A DNA stretch of 64,000 bases from Pseudomonas atagonensis (GCF_011369485.1 NZ_VXCA01000012.1:186001-250000), one strand, 5' to 3'; shown: positions 19,229-28,448, counted from the stretch's first letter. Translations and numbers: made by a program. Notes: a model not told the origin generated them from the letters alone.

Positions 19229-20568
19229 GTTTCGTCGTGTGGGTCGCCGTGCTCGGTGCGGTGTTGCTGACCCTCGCACTGACCTCGTCGTACCTGCGCT
19301 GGATGCCGGTGACCACCTCGGCGGTGTGCCTGCTGCTGGGTGTCGGTATCGGGCCGATGGGCCTCGACTTGCTGAAACTGTCCCTCGACGACGCCTCCTT
19401 ATGGATGCAGCACCTGACCGAAGTCGCGGTGCTGTTTTCGCTATTTGTCTGCGGCCTCAAATTACGCCTGCCTCTACGCGACAAGCGTTGGCGCATCGCC
19501 TTCGGGCTGGCCGGGCCGGTGATGGTGCTGACGATCATCGGCGTCTGTCTGTTGCTGCATTTTGGCCTGCACATGCCTTGGGGGCCGGCGCTGTTGATCG
19601 GCGCGATTCTGGCACCCACCGACCCGGTGCTGGCGGCGCTGGTGCAGGTCAACGATGCCCGGGACATCGACAGCGTTCGCTTTGGACTGTCCGGCGAGGC
19701 CGGGCTGAACGACGGCATCGCCTTCCCGTTCGTGATTCTGGGTTTGCTGCTGTTGCACAGCGAAAACGCGTCTTCCGACTGGCTCAACTGGTTGTTGCTC
19801 AACGTGCTGTGGGCCGTGCCGGCGGGATTGTTGACCGGTTACTGGATGGGTCGCGGGATTGGCCGATTGACGCTGTCGCTGCGAATCCGCAACGACGACA
19901 GCACCTTAAGCCCCAACGATTATCTGGCGCTGGCCCTGATCGCCCTCGCCTACGTCGTCGCCGAAGCAATTGGCGGCTACGGTTTTCTGTCGGTGTTCGC
20001 CGCCGGGCTGGGTTTGCGCCAGGAAGAAGTCAAATCCACCGGCGCCGGCCAGCCGCCCGCCGAGCATCTGGTGCAACCGGTGGTCGGTCACCAGAACGTA
20101 GAGCCACAGCACGCGGTGCACGGCGACACCGAGCGATTGCAAAGCAGTCAGGTCGCAGCGGGCATCATGATGGGCGACATGTTGTCGTTCGGCAGTCTGG
20201 TCGAACGCGCCATGGAGGTGTTTCTGGTCACGCTGCTCGGCGTGGTGCTGATGGCGCACTGGGATTGGCGCGCGCTGCTCGTCGGTGGTGTGCTGTTCTG
20301 CATTATCCGTCCAGTCTGCGTGGCGTTGATGCCTTGGGGCTCGTTGCTGGATAGACGTCAGCGGCTATTGATCGGCTGGTTCGGCATTCGCGGGATCGGC
20401 AGCCTGTACTACCTGTTTTATGCCTTGAACCATGGCCTGACTGATTCCGTCGCGACGTTGTGCACTGATCTGACCTTGTCGGTCGTGGCATTGAGCATCC
20501 TGCTGCACGGCATCAGCACGCAACCGATCCTTGCGCGCTACGAACAACGAAAGAAACAGAAAATCTGA
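19225..20568 (+). CDS. CPA1-type sodium/proton (cation/proton) antiporter
   Basis: A 447-residue inner-membrane exchanger of the NhaP/CPA1 kind. About 12 hydrophobic segments are visible, from WVAVLGAVLLTLALTSSYL to the C-terminal LTLSVVALSILLHGIS. Diagnostic blocks are GAILAPTDPVLAALVQV (the conserved TDP of CPA antiporters), FGLSGEAGLNDGIAFPFVIL with ND, and GWFGIRGIGSLYYLFYAL (the RGxxS-like motif). A histidine- and glutamine-rich soluble loop (about residues 270-310) interrupts the helices. Translation appears coupled to the 22-codon upstream ORF. Ion specificity (Na+, K+ or both) is inferred from family only. Confidence 0.88.
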   Translation: MSFVVWVAVLGAVLLTLALTSSYLRWMPVTTSAVCLLLGVGIGPMGLDLLKLSLDDASLWMQHLTEVAVLFSLFVCGLKLRLPLRDKRWRIAFGLAGPVMVLTIIGVCLLLHFGLHMPWGPALLIGAILAPTDPVLAALVQVNDARDIDSVRFGLSGEAGLNDGIAFPFVILGLLLLHSENASSDWLNWLLLNVLWAVPAGLLTGYWMGRGIGRLTLSLRIRNDDSTLSPNDYLALALIALAYVVAEAIGGYGFLSVFAAGLGLRQEEVKSTGAGQPPAEHLVQPVVGHQNVEPQHAVHGDTERLQSSQVAAGIMMGDMLSFGSLVERAMEVFLVTLLGVVLMAHWDWRALLVGGVLFCIIRPVCVALMPWGSLLDRRQRLLIGWFGIRGIGSLYYLFYALNHGLTDSVATLCTDLTLSVVALSILLHGISTQPILARYEQRKKQKI

Positions 20569-20754
20569 TTTTTTCCAGCGGACTTTTACAGACTACCCAT
20601 CGAATTTTCTTCTGAAAAAAAATGGATCCGCGCGCAACCGTTAGCAGTCACAACCATAACCCCTCGCCGGATGCATGTGGCGGGGCCTGGCAGGTTCGGT
20701 TCCCCTGCGGCGTCAAGCCCACGAAAAGGAATCCTGAAAATCAAGGTTACGGTC

Positions 20755-21051
20755 ATGAAAGAATGCTCGACTCCTGCACAGATCAAGGCTTGCAGAGCAC
20801 TGGCTCTGGAACGCAATCGGCAACTGTTCGAAGAAGCCCAGGCGCTGAATCGATCGGCCCATGAGTTACTCGAAACCCGCGAGATGGACGCTGAACAGTT
20901 TGAACACTACCGAGCGTTGCGCCGAAAAGCCGATGTGAAGTTTGCCGACGCGATCGAGCATTTGTGCGTGCTGAATGAAGACTTCCCGCCGATTCCAATG
21001 TCGGTGCACAACTCCCAGGGGTTGCGTCGCCAGCTTGAGACCAGCGAGTGA
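20755..21051 (+). CDS. Hypothetical small helical protein
   Basis: A 98-residue soluble, charged, helix-rich protein that I do not recognise. The start at 20755 (MKECSTPAQIKAC) is chosen because an AAGG lies 10-12 bases upstream; an in-frame start at 20671 would add a proline/glycine-rich stretch. Seen: RALALERNRQLFEEAQALN and EQFEHYRALRRKADVKFADAI, consistent with two long amphipathic helices, then DFPPIPM. No known motif, signal or membrane segment. A strong terminator follows, which supports it being transcribed as a unit. Confidence 0.6.
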   Translation: MKECSTPAQIKACRALALERNRQLFEEAQALNRSAHELLETREMDAEQFEHYRALRRKADVKFADAIEHLCVLNEDFPPIPMSVHNSQGLRRQLETSE

Positions 21052-21060
21052 TGCCACATA

Positions 21061-21094
21061 AAAAAAAGCCCGGCCATGTAGGCCGGGCTTTTTA
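21061..21094. terminator. Bidirectional rho-independent terminator
   Basis: AAAAAAAGCCCGGCC and GGCCGGGCTTTTT flank the loop ATGTA. The A run on one side and T run on the other serve both the + strand small gene ending at 21051 and the minus-strand membrane protein ending at 21106. Confidence 0.93.
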
Positions 21095-21105
21095 TTTTCA
21101 GCGGA

Positions 21106-21582
21106 TCAGCCTCCCGGATTGGTCACCTGAATGAACACCGCATAGCTGCCCAACAACACCCAGAACGTCGCAAAGATCCATGGCGTGCGCACCGAAAACA
21201 ACAGCGACTTGCGGTAGCCCTTGTGGCTCGATTCCATTTCACTGAATAGCGGCGACTCGTCATACGCCAGCCCCATCAAGGGTTCGCTGAGCAGCAGGTG
21301 ACTTTGCTTGAAATGCCAGTGATCGATGATGTCGTACGCCGCGCGAATCCCCGGCCAGGCGTTCAATGAGCTGAGCAGCCCGAGCAACGCCAGAAAGGGT
21401 GGCACCACCAGCGTGAACAACTTGCCCCACTCCGGGTTGAGATTGGCCATGCACGAAGCAAACGCAATCACCAGAAACGACTGGGCGGCCAGATAGGCGT
21501 CCGTGCGATTGGCCAGAATGCTGGTTTCGTACTGGATCTCCCGACGATAGAAATCCAGCCGTTCCTTGGGCGAACCGAACAT
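21106..21582 (-). CDS. Hypothetical inner-membrane protein
   Basis: About 158 residues from MFGSPKERLDFYRREIQYE; the exact start is uncertain because the frame stays open to 21723 and no clear Shine-Dalgarno is visible. It has an N-terminal amphipathic helix, two closely spaced helices (AAQSFLVIAFASCMANL, LFTLVVPPFLALLGLLSSL), a soluble stretch with HWHFKQSHLLL, and a last helix (IFATFWVLLGSYAVFIQV). This resembles small membrane-anchor proteins, but I cannot name the family. It is downstream of, and close to, the hybrid kinase gene on the same strand, so co-transcription is possible. Confidence 0.65.
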   Translation of the reverse strand: MFGSPKERLDFYRREIQYETSILANRTDAYLAAQSFLVIAFASCMANLNPEWGKLFTLVVPPFLALLGLLSSLNAWPGIRAAYDIIDHWHFKQSHLLLSEPLMGLAYDESPLFSEMESSHKGYRKSLLFSVRTPWIFATFWVLLGSYAVFIQVTNPGG

Positions 21583-21719
21583 CTTGGCGTCGTGTTCGGT
21601 CAAGGTTTCTTCAGCAGTGGGATGGGTCAGTATGCGAGGCAAGAGGCGCGCGCTCCGGGGATGGGGGAACTGTTTAGAAGCCCCCGTGGCGCACTGGTTC
21701 AGCGCAATTTTCCGGCACG

Positions 21720-23639
21720 TCACTTCACTGACTGGGCGATGATTTCCACCAGATTCATTTGTGTAAAAGGCTTGGCCAGACGCGGCAATTGCGCGGCGAA
21801 ACCCTCCAGTCGCTCGGCATACCCGGTGGCTAGGATGATCGGCAGATCCGGTTTGAGCAGTCGCACGGCCTGTGCCAGTTGCGCGCCGCTCATGTGCGGC
21901 ATGGCCATGTCGGTGATCATCAGATCAATGACTTCACCCTGATCGAACAACTTCAATGCCTCGGCGCCGGAGGTGGCACTGACCACCCGATGGCCGAGGT
22001 CTTCCAGCAACAGACTGGTGCTGGTCAACACCAGCGAATCGTCGTCCACCACCAAAACACTGAGCCGGGGCACCGTGATCGATTCGGCGCAAGGGTACGC
22101 CGGTTTGACCGCCGCGCCCTCAATAGCCACCGGTAACCAAAGTTCGGCCGTGGTGCCGTGGCCCTTCTCGCTTTTAAGGATGAAACGGCCGCCAAGTTGT
22201 TCAACGAATCCGTGCACCATCGACAAACCCAGGCCCGTGCCTTTGCCAAGACCTTTAGTGGTGAAAAACGGATCTCTGGCCGAGGCCATTGTTTCGGCGT
22301 CCATGCCTTCGCCGGTGTCGATCAGGCTCAGGCAGACATAACGCCCCGCCGCCAACGCGGATTGACCGTGCTTGAGCACCACTTCGGGTTGTGCGCTGAT
22401 CACCACGCTGCCGCCATTGGGCATCGCGTCGCGGGCGTTGGTCGCCAGATTGAGGATCGCCAGTTCCAGTTGATTGGTGTCCGCCAACACTGACTCCAGG
22501 TCGTCGGGAAACCGCGTTTCGATGCGAATCCCCGGACCGAGCGAGCTGCGCAACAGCCCGGTGATGCCTTGCACCAGTCTCGGGATGTCCACCGGCTCGG
22601 TCTTGAGTTCCTGACGGCGGGCAAACGCCAGCATGCGCTGGGTCAGCGACACACCACGCAATGCGCCTTGGGTGGCGTTTTCCAGCAAGCGACTGATTTT
22701 TGCGTCATCGCCGATGCGTTTCTGGACAATCTCAAGGTTGCCCAGAATCACCGTCAGCAGGTTGTTGAAGTCGTGGGCAATGCCACCGCTGAGCTGTCCG
22801 ATCGCCTGCATCTTCTGCGCCTGGAACAGCGCCTCGCGGGTTTTCTCCAGAGCCAGCTGCGCCTCATGTGCCTCGGTCACATCGCGGGTGATTTTGGCGA
22901 AACCGAGCAAGGTGCCGGTGTCGCCGCGAATCGCATCGACCACCACATGGGCGAGAAACCGGGTGCCGTCCTTGCGCACGCGCCAGCTCTTGTTTTCAAA
23001 ACGCCCCTCGCGAGTGGCTATCGCCAGCGCCCGTTGCGGCTCGCCGTTCTCTCGATCTTCCGGGGTGTAAAAAATCGAAAAATGCTGGCCGATGATTTCT
23101 TCGGGCAAGTAGCCCTTGATGCGCTGGGCGCCCTGATTCCAGTTACTGACCCGCCCTTCGGGGCTGAGCATGTAGATCGCGTAATCAGTCACGCCCTGAA
23201 CCAGCATGCGGAACTGCTGTTCGCTCTGCTTGAGGGTTTCCTCGGCCATTTTGCGGTCGGTGAGGTCGCGGGTGATCTTGGCGAAACCGAGCAGTTTGCC
23301 GCTGGGGTCGATGATCGGGTCGATCACCACGTGACACCAGAAATTGGTGCCGTCCTTGCGCACTCGCCAGCCTTCACCTTCGAAGCGCCCTTCCCGGATC
23401 GCCGTGTCGAGCGCAAGTTGCGGCCGGCCGGCGGCTCGGTCGTCAGCGGTATAGAACCGTGAAAAATGCTCGCCGAGGATTTCTGCCTCTTCGTAACCTT
23501 TGAAGCGTTTGGCGCCAGAGTTCCAGCTGGTGATGATGCCATTCGGGTCGATCATGTAGATCGCATAATCGACCACGGCGTCGATCAACAGTCGGAAACG
23601 CATTTCCTCGACAGCAGCGGTCTTGTTCTTTTCGCTCAT
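21720..23639 (-). CDS. Cytoplasmic hybrid histidine kinase PAS-PAS-HisKA-HATPase-REC
   Basis: A 639-residue soluble sensor with no membrane helices. Residues 12-128 and 140-256 are two closely similar PAS domains (DYAIYMIDPNG / DYAIYMLSPEG; WRVRKDGT and GFAKITRD in both), so one is a duplicate of the other. HisKA has the phospho-acceptor His289 in GGIAHDFNNLL. HATPase boxes are NLATNARDAMPNGG, DTGEGM and GKGTGLGLSMV. The C-terminal receiver domain has VLVVDDDS and the acceptor Asp in MITDMAMP. The start is set at the ATG 23639 after GGTGA; a GTG at 23648 is possible. No output regulator is adjacent. The signal is unknown; the PAS pair may bind a small ligand or redox cofactor. Confidence 0.92.
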   Translation of the reverse strand: MSEKNKTAAVEEMRFRLLIDAVVDYAIYMIDPNGIITSWNSGAKRFKGYEEAEILGEHFSRFYTADDRAAGRPQLALDTAIREGRFEGEGWRVRKDGTNFWCHVVIDPIIDPSGKLLGFAKITRDLTDRKMAEETLKQSEQQFRMLVQGVTDYAIYMLSPEGRVSNWNQGAQRIKGYLPEEIIGQHFSIFYTPEDRENGEPQRALAIATREGRFENKSWRVRKDGTRFLAHVVVDAIRGDTGTLLGFAKITRDVTEAHEAQLALEKTREALFQAQKMQAIGQLSGGIAHDFNNLLTVILGNLEIVQKRIGDDAKISRLLENATQGALRGVSLTQRMLAFARRQELKTEPVDIPRLVQGITGLLRSSLGPGIRIETRFPDDLESVLADTNQLELAILNLATNARDAMPNGGSVVISAQPEVVLKHGQSALAAGRYVCLSLIDTGEGMDAETMASARDPFFTTKGLGKGTGLGLSMVHGFVEQLGGRFILKSEKGHGTTAELWLPVAIEGAAVKPAYPCAESITVPRLSVLVVDDDSLVLTSTSLLLEDLGHRVVSATSGAEALKLFDQGEVIDLMITDMAMPHMSGAQLAQAVRLLKPDLPIILATGYAERLEGFAAQLPRLAKPFTQMNLVEIIAQSVK

Positions 23640-23689
23640 CACATTCACCGCACAGATTCATGTGCAGGAGTATGCGTCAATCCGCCAAA

Positions 23690-25963
23690 TTAGGAAGTCG
23701 CCGGTTCATGATTGATTGCCCACCAGCGCGGCAGTAATTGCCTGATCCGGCTTTCGGCAAACCGATCATCGATCAGCATCACCACGCCGCGATCCTCGCG
23801 AGTGCGGATCACCCGGCCGGCGGCCTGCACGACTTTCTGCACGCCGGGAAACAGGTAGGTGTAGTCATAACCGGCGCCGAAGATCGCGGCCATGCGCCGC
23901 TTCAATTGTTCGTTGACCGGGTTGAGTTGCGCCAGGCCAAGGGTGGCGATGAACGCGCCGATCAAGCGTGCGCCCGGCAAATCGATGCCTTCACCGAAAG
24001 CGCCGCCCAGCACGGCAAAACCGACCCCTTGGCTGTGCGCCGTGAATTGCTCCAGAAAGGCCCGCCGCGCGTCTTCCGCCATGCCCCGCGATTGCTGCCA
24101 CAGGGTGATGTGCGGATAACGCTCGGCGAGCAAGGTCGCGACTTGTTGCAGGTAATCGAAGCTGCTGAAAAACGCGAGATAGTTGCCCGGACGCTCGCTG
24201 AACTGTCGGGCGATCAGTTCGACAATCGGTTCGAGCGAGGCCTGGCGATGGTTGAACCGGGTCGAGATGCGGCTGACGATGTGCACCTGCAATTGTTCGG
24301 CACTGAAGGGCGACTCGACATCGATCCACACGGTGCCGGCCGGCGTGCCGAGCAGGTCGGCGTAATAATTGCGCGGGCTCAGGGTCGCGGAAAACAGTAC
24401 AGCGCTGCGCGCCGCTTTCAGCCGTGGACCGATAAACGCGGCCGGCACCACGTTGCGCAGACACAGTTGCGACAGCGCACGTTTGCGGTCGAGGTCGCGT
24501 TTGCTGATGTCGAACAGGTAATGCTCGTCGTACAGCTCGGCGACACGGCCAAATTGCAGCAAGTCGAAGTAGAAGTTCTGCAAGGCACCGTCGAGGCCTT
24601 GCGGGTGGTCGTTGAGGTAATCGCCAATCGCGGCGCAGCACAGCGAGATGGCTTGCAACAGTTTTTCCGGGGCTTTGTCGTAGGCCTGATACGCCGCCAG
24701 TTGCGGCGCGTGCAGCGCGTTCCATTCACGATTGACCCGTTGCAGTGACTTCTTCAAAGGTTCGGGCGCGGATTTGCGCACACCGCCCAGCGTGGCCTGA
24801 TCCAGACTGGCGCTGTACATCTGCCGCCCGCGTTCCACCAGGTTGTGCGCCTCGTCCGCCAGCACGGCGACTTTCCACTGATTGAGCTGCGCCAGCCCGA
24901 ACAGCAGCGCGCTGAAGTCGAAGTAATAGTTGTAATCGGCAATCACCACATCGGCCCAGCGGGCCATTTCCTGGCTGAGGTAATACGGGCACACCGCATG
25001 CTGGCTGGCCACTTCACGCATGGCGGCTTGATCGAGCAGGTTGATCCGGCTCGCCGCTTCGCGGGCGGCGGGCAATCGATCGTAGAAACCTTGAGCCAAG
25101 GGGCAGGATTCGCCATGACAAGCCTTGTCCGGGTGCTCGCAGGCTTTGTCACGGGCGACCATTTCCAATACGCGCAGCGGTAACGTTTCAGATTGATCGA
25201 ACAACACCTGACTGGCATCCAGCGCCAGTTTGCGTCCCGGGGTCTTGGCGGTGAGGAAGAACACTTTGTCCAGTTGCTGCGGCGCCAACGCCTTGAGCAT
25301 CGGGAACAGCGTGCCGAGGGTTTTACCAATGCCGGTCGGCGCCTGCGCCATCAGGCAGCGGCCGGTGCTGACTGCCTTGAACACCGACTCGGCGAGATGA
25401 CGCTGCCCGGGGCGAAAGTCCGAGTGCGGAAACGCCAGTTTCTGCGCCGCCTGATTGCGCGCCTCGCGATGGGCCATTTCCTGTTGCGCCCACTGCAGAA
25501 ACAAGCCGCACTGCTGTTCGAAAAAAACCTGTAAAGCCTCGGCGCTGAACGCCTCGACCAGACAGGTTTCCTTTTCGCTGACGATGTCGAAATACACCAG
25601 CGCCAGATTGATCTGCGCCAGTTCGAGCTTGCGGCACATCAGCCAGCCGTAGATCTTCGCCTGTGCCCAATGCAACTGGCGATGATTGGCCGGTTGTTTG
25701 CTCAGGTCGCCACGGTAGGTTTTGACTTCTTCCAGGCAGTTCTGCGCCGGGTCGTAGCCATCCGCCCTGCCCTTGACTTTCAATTGCAGAAACTTGCCTT
25801 CCAGCGCCACTTCACTTTGATACTGCTCGCTGCGCCGCGAAGCGACCGTGCGGTGGCCGGCAATGCCTTCCAGCGCCGTGGGCGACGGCGTGAAGCGCAG
25901 GTCGAGGTCGCCGGTCTTGGCGGTGAACTCACACAGCGCGCGCACCGCAATGCTGTAGCTCAA
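23690..25963 (-). CDS. Rad3/DinG-family Fe-S DNA helicase with N-terminal nuclease-like domain
   Basis: A superfamily 2 XPD/DinG-like 5'-3' helicase, 757 residues from the TTG at 25963, chosen because GGAG lies eight bases upstream and its TTGA overlaps the stop of the nuclease gene; the ATG at 25993 has no such site. Motifs: Walker A QAPTGIGKT, ADEAHNL (DEAH), SATLSPRNYY, and VVQAAGRVIRTREDRG (motif VI). Fe-S cysteines lie in DKACEHPDKACHGESCPL and AVCPYY. Residues ~70-110 (GRADGYD, CLEEVKTYRG) look like a PD-(D/E)XK nuclease fold. With the FAN1-like gene upstream it probably forms a DNA-repair pair. Confidence 0.88.
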   Translation of the reverse strand: MSYSIAVRALCEFTAKTGDLDLRFTPSPTALEGIAGHRTVASRRSEQYQSEVALEGKFLQLKVKGRADGYDPAQNCLEEVKTYRGDLSKQPANHRQLHWAQAKIYGWLMCRKLELAQINLALVYFDIVSEKETCLVEAFSAEALQVFFEQQCGLFLQWAQQEMAHREARNQAAQKLAFPHSDFRPGQRHLAESVFKAVSTGRCLMAQAPTGIGKTLGTLFPMLKALAPQQLDKVFFLTAKTPGRKLALDASQVLFDQSETLPLRVLEMVARDKACEHPDKACHGESCPLAQGFYDRLPAAREAASRINLLDQAAMREVASQHAVCPYYLSQEMARWADVVIADYNYYFDFSALLFGLAQLNQWKVAVLADEAHNLVERGRQMYSASLDQATLGGVRKSAPEPLKKSLQRVNREWNALHAPQLAAYQAYDKAPEKLLQAISLCCAAIGDYLNDHPQGLDGALQNFYFDLLQFGRVAELYDEHYLFDISKRDLDRKRALSQLCLRNVVPAAFIGPRLKAARSAVLFSATLSPRNYYADLLGTPAGTVWIDVESPFSAEQLQVHIVSRISTRFNHRQASLEPIVELIARQFSERPGNYLAFFSSFDYLQQVATLLAERYPHITLWQQSRGMAEDARRAFLEQFTAHSQGVGFAVLGGAFGEGIDLPGARLIGAFIATLGLAQLNPVNEQLKRRMAAIFGAGYDYTYLFPGVQKVVQAAGRVIRTREDRGVVMLIDDRFAESRIRQLLPRWWAINHEPATS

Positions 25964-27612
25964 GCGCTCTGCTCCGCCCATTGCACGTAACACACGGCCA
26001 CCGGCATCTGGTGCTCGTGGCAGAACTCGAGCCAGCGCAGTTGATTGTCCTGCAAACGGTCGCCGGGGCCTTTGACTTCGATCATTCGGTAGGTTTTGTG
26101 CTGCGGCCAGAACTGGATCAGGTCGGGCATGCCGGCGCGGTTGGCCTTGATGTCGAGCAGCAAACGGCTGAACCAGTGTTTGAGGTGTTCGGCCGGCAGA
26201 CAGGCCAGAGCCTGATCAAGCAGTTGTTCGTTGAGTGCGCCCCAAAAGACAAAGGGCGACTGAATCCCCCATTTGGCTGCGAAGCGTTGGCGAATGGTCG
26301 AAAGGTAACGGCCATCGTCGAGTTCCGCCAGGCAGTTCTGGAACAGTTCGGCCCGGCGTTGCTGGAAATCTTCATTGAGCAAATCCACCGGCCCGCGCTG
26401 GAACGGGTGAAAAAACGCCCCGGGCAACGGCGCGAAAATCGCCGGCCAGCACAACAATCCGAACAATGAATTGATCAGGCTGTTTTCCACGTAATGCACG
26501 GGGCCTTCGTCATCGTGCAGATGCGCTTGCACGTAATACTCCACCGACAGCGCCGGATCGGTGCGCGGCAAATGCAGATCCAGACGTTCGACCGGTCTGG
26601 CCACCGCTCGCTTTAGCGGCGGGCCACCGAGTTTGCGCCGAAGCCGCGGCAATAGGCGTTGCAGGCCTTGCTGCTCGGCGGCACTTTCCGGCGTTTGTTC
26701 GGCCAGTGCGCCCAGTTCCAGCGCCAAGCTGTATTCGCTGCAGCGTTCCAGTACGCGGATCATGCGCAACCGCGCGCCCGGATAGGCGCAGTCGCGGTAA
26801 ATGCTCAGGGCCAGGGCAAACTCGGCGATGCGCTCGCAATACTGGCCGATCTGGAACAACACCTTGCCGCGTCGACGTTGCAGCCAGGGGTTGTCGAAAT
26901 GCAGTGCGCTGACCTGCTCGGCAATCTCTTGCAACGGTTCGCCGGCCTCGAAACGCAGTTGGCAGTTGTGCAGAAACACACAGGCGTCGACGTCGGCACG
27001 GCTGCGCAGGCCGCGAGAGTCGGCGCAGAATTCGACTTTTTCGTACGTAAAGATACCGAGATCCGCCAGCACGAACTCGGACCAGTCCTGATAGAGGTTG
27101 CCGAAGAACATCAGACGCAGGCGGTCGCACAGGTCCATGATGGTCAGGCTGAACAGCCGTTCATTCAGCGCCGGCGCCCAGTCGCGCAGGTTGCGGGTTT
27201 CATTGAACTGCTCGGTCAGGGCCGGCAGCCACTCGTCCTTGCGACCCCTGGGTTGTTCGATGTGGGCGCTGAAGGCTTGAAGGATTTCGGCCTTGAGCAA
27301 CACGTCGAAGAGCTCGACCAGCGAAAGCGCTGCGTGTTCGTCGAGCCAGCCATGCTCCAGTAACGGCTGCGCGGCGAGGGCGATGTCGCCGATTTCCAGG
27401 TAATTGAGTTTGCTCGCACGAAAATGCACGCCCTTGCGCATGACCATCCGCACCAGCAACCCCTGCGAGGCCTTGGGCAAGGCGTTGAAGTCGCGGATGA
27501 ACGCGTGTTCCGTTTCGCTCATCACGTCGGCATAACGAAGCTCAAGCCAATCAAGCACTTGCCGGAAGTTGTTGAGGTAATAGAACGGATCGTCGAGGGG
27601 ATTGGCAGTCAC
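25960..27612 (-). CDS. FAN1-like VRR-NUC structure-specific nuclease
   Basis: 550 residues, homologous to Pseudomonas FAN1, a nuclease acting on flaps and interstrand cross-links. The C-terminal VRR-NUC domain carries the catalytic residues: GMPDLIQFWPQ, MIEVKGPGDRLQDNQ and RWLEFC. The middle holds a TPR-like helical region (IAEFALALSIYRDCAYPGARLRM, EYSLALELGALAE) and the N-terminus a SAP-like DNA-binding region (LPKASQGLLVRMVMRKGVHFR). It overlaps the downstream helicase start, so the two proteins are made from one transcript. Assignment is strong; the in vivo substrate is inferred from family. Confidence 0.9.
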   Translation of the reverse strand: MTANPLDDPFYYLNNFRQVLDWLELRYADVMSETEHAFIRDFNALPKASQGLLVRMVMRKGVHFRASKLNYLEIGDIALAAQPLLEHGWLDEHAALSLVELFDVLLKAEILQAFSAHIEQPRGRKDEWLPALTEQFNETRNLRDWAPALNERLFSLTIMDLCDRLRLMFFGNLYQDWSEFVLADLGIFTYEKVEFCADSRGLRSRADVDACVFLHNCQLRFEAGEPLQEIAEQVSALHFDNPWLQRRRGKVLFQIGQYCERIAEFALALSIYRDCAYPGARLRMIRVLERCSEYSLALELGALAEQTPESAAEQQGLQRLLPRLRRKLGGPPLKRAVARPVERLDLHLPRTDPALSVEYYVQAHLHDDEGPVHYVENSLINSLFGLLCWPAIFAPLPGAFFHPFQRGPVDLLNEDFQQRRAELFQNCLAELDDGRYLSTIRQRFAAKWGIQSPFVFWGALNEQLLDQALACLPAEHLKHWFSRLLLDIKANRAGMPDLIQFWPQHKTYRMIEVKGPGDRLQDNQLRWLEFCHEHQMPVAVCYVQWAEQSA

Positions 27613-27807
27613 GGGTATTCAGGGCCATGGCGAGCGAGTACTGGTTATGCGTACAGATACCAGCTCTGCCCTGCCCGGTGCAAACGGAAAAAGATCAATG
27701 GCGTTTTTTCATGGCACCATCGAACTTTTCCCCACTGGACGGCACCAACCGCCTAAGCAGGCCGATAACGGCCGGTATGACATGGAATGAGGAAATTAGA
27801 GGTGGCT

Positions 27808-28032
27808 ATGAACATCAAGACTCTGGGCATCCCCGTCGTGGTAGCAGCCCTGTTGGCGTTGGGCGGCTGCTCGACACAGACCGTGGTCACGCTGCAGAAC
27901 GGTACGCAATACCTGACCAAAGATATGCCGAAAACCAAAACCAAGGACGGTTTCTATGAGTTCGAGGATATTTCCGGCGCCAAAGTGAAAGTGCGCGCCG
28001 ATGAAGTGGCAACCGTGCGCGAGGAAGACTGA
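27808..28032 (+). CDS. YgdI/YgdR-type (DUF903) lipoprotein
   Basis: A 74-residue lipoprotein. The signal peptide IPVVVAALLALGGC ends in a lipobox (LGGC), so Cys is acylated and the protein is anchored to a membrane. The mature part (VVTLQNGTQYLTKDMPKTKTKDGFYEFEDISG) is the small SH3-like DUF903 fold. The start at 27808 follows AGAGGTG; the frame from 27787 has no ribosome site. Role unknown; members are abundant small envelope lipoproteins. Confidence 0.88.
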   Translation: MNIKTLGIPVVVAALLALGGCSTQTVVTLQNGTQYLTKDMPKTKTKDGFYEFEDISGAKVKVRADEVATVREED

Positions 28033-28042
28033 TCGCTGGAAC

Positions 28043-28065
28043 GGAGCTGCCGGCGCGGCAGCTCC
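28043..28065. terminator. Hairpin between the convergent lipoprotein and hypothetical genes
   Basis: GGAGCTGCC, loop GGCGC, then GGCAGCTCC. It is a perfect 9-base stem located between two convergent stops (28032 and 28074), without a long T tract. Probably shared by both genes. Confidence 0.65.
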
Positions 28066-28073
28066 CGAGAGGG

Positions 28074-28448
28074 TTATTCCGGCAGCGTCATGCCCGGAAT
28101 GCTGTTGTCGCAACTCATGTATTGCCCGCCACGTCTGGCCACTTCACCTTGCAGACGCTGGCAACGCTCCAGATCCTGCTGCGCCATGCGGTCAATGCTC
28201 AGGTTGCCGGTGGTTTGCGGTTGTTTACCGTCGCCCAGGCGAATCGTCACGAACGGCTGTTCAGGCTGGATCTGAAAACGGCTTTTCTCTTCGACCGGCT
28301 CTGCCGTCTCGGTCTTGACCGGGCCTGGCAATTGATCGGTGGTGATGCCGTATCGGCTCAGAATCGAACTTTGAGGCAGATCGGCACAGGCATTGGCCGC
28401 ACACAGCGCCAAACCTACGATGGCGACATACCCCTTGAAACCTTTCAC
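28074..28448 (-). CDS. Hypothetical secreted protein
   Basis: A 124-residue protein with a clear Sec signal peptide (GYVAIVGLALCAANACA-D). The mature part contains RFQIQPEQPFVTIRLGDGK, a helix with QQDLERCQRLQGEVARRGG, and one C-terminal cysteine (YMSCDN) besides the helix Cys, possibly forming a disulfide. I do not recognise the family. It is probably periplasmic. It lies just downstream of the exoenzyme locus and convergent with the DUF903 lipoprotein; no functional link is evident. Confidence 0.7.
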   Translation of the reverse strand: MKGFKGYVAIVGLALCAANACADLPQSSILSRYGITTDQLPGPVKTETAEPVEEKSRFQIQPEQPFVTIRLGDGKQPQTTGNLSIDRMAQQDLERCQRLQGEVARRGGQYMSCDNSIPGMTLPE

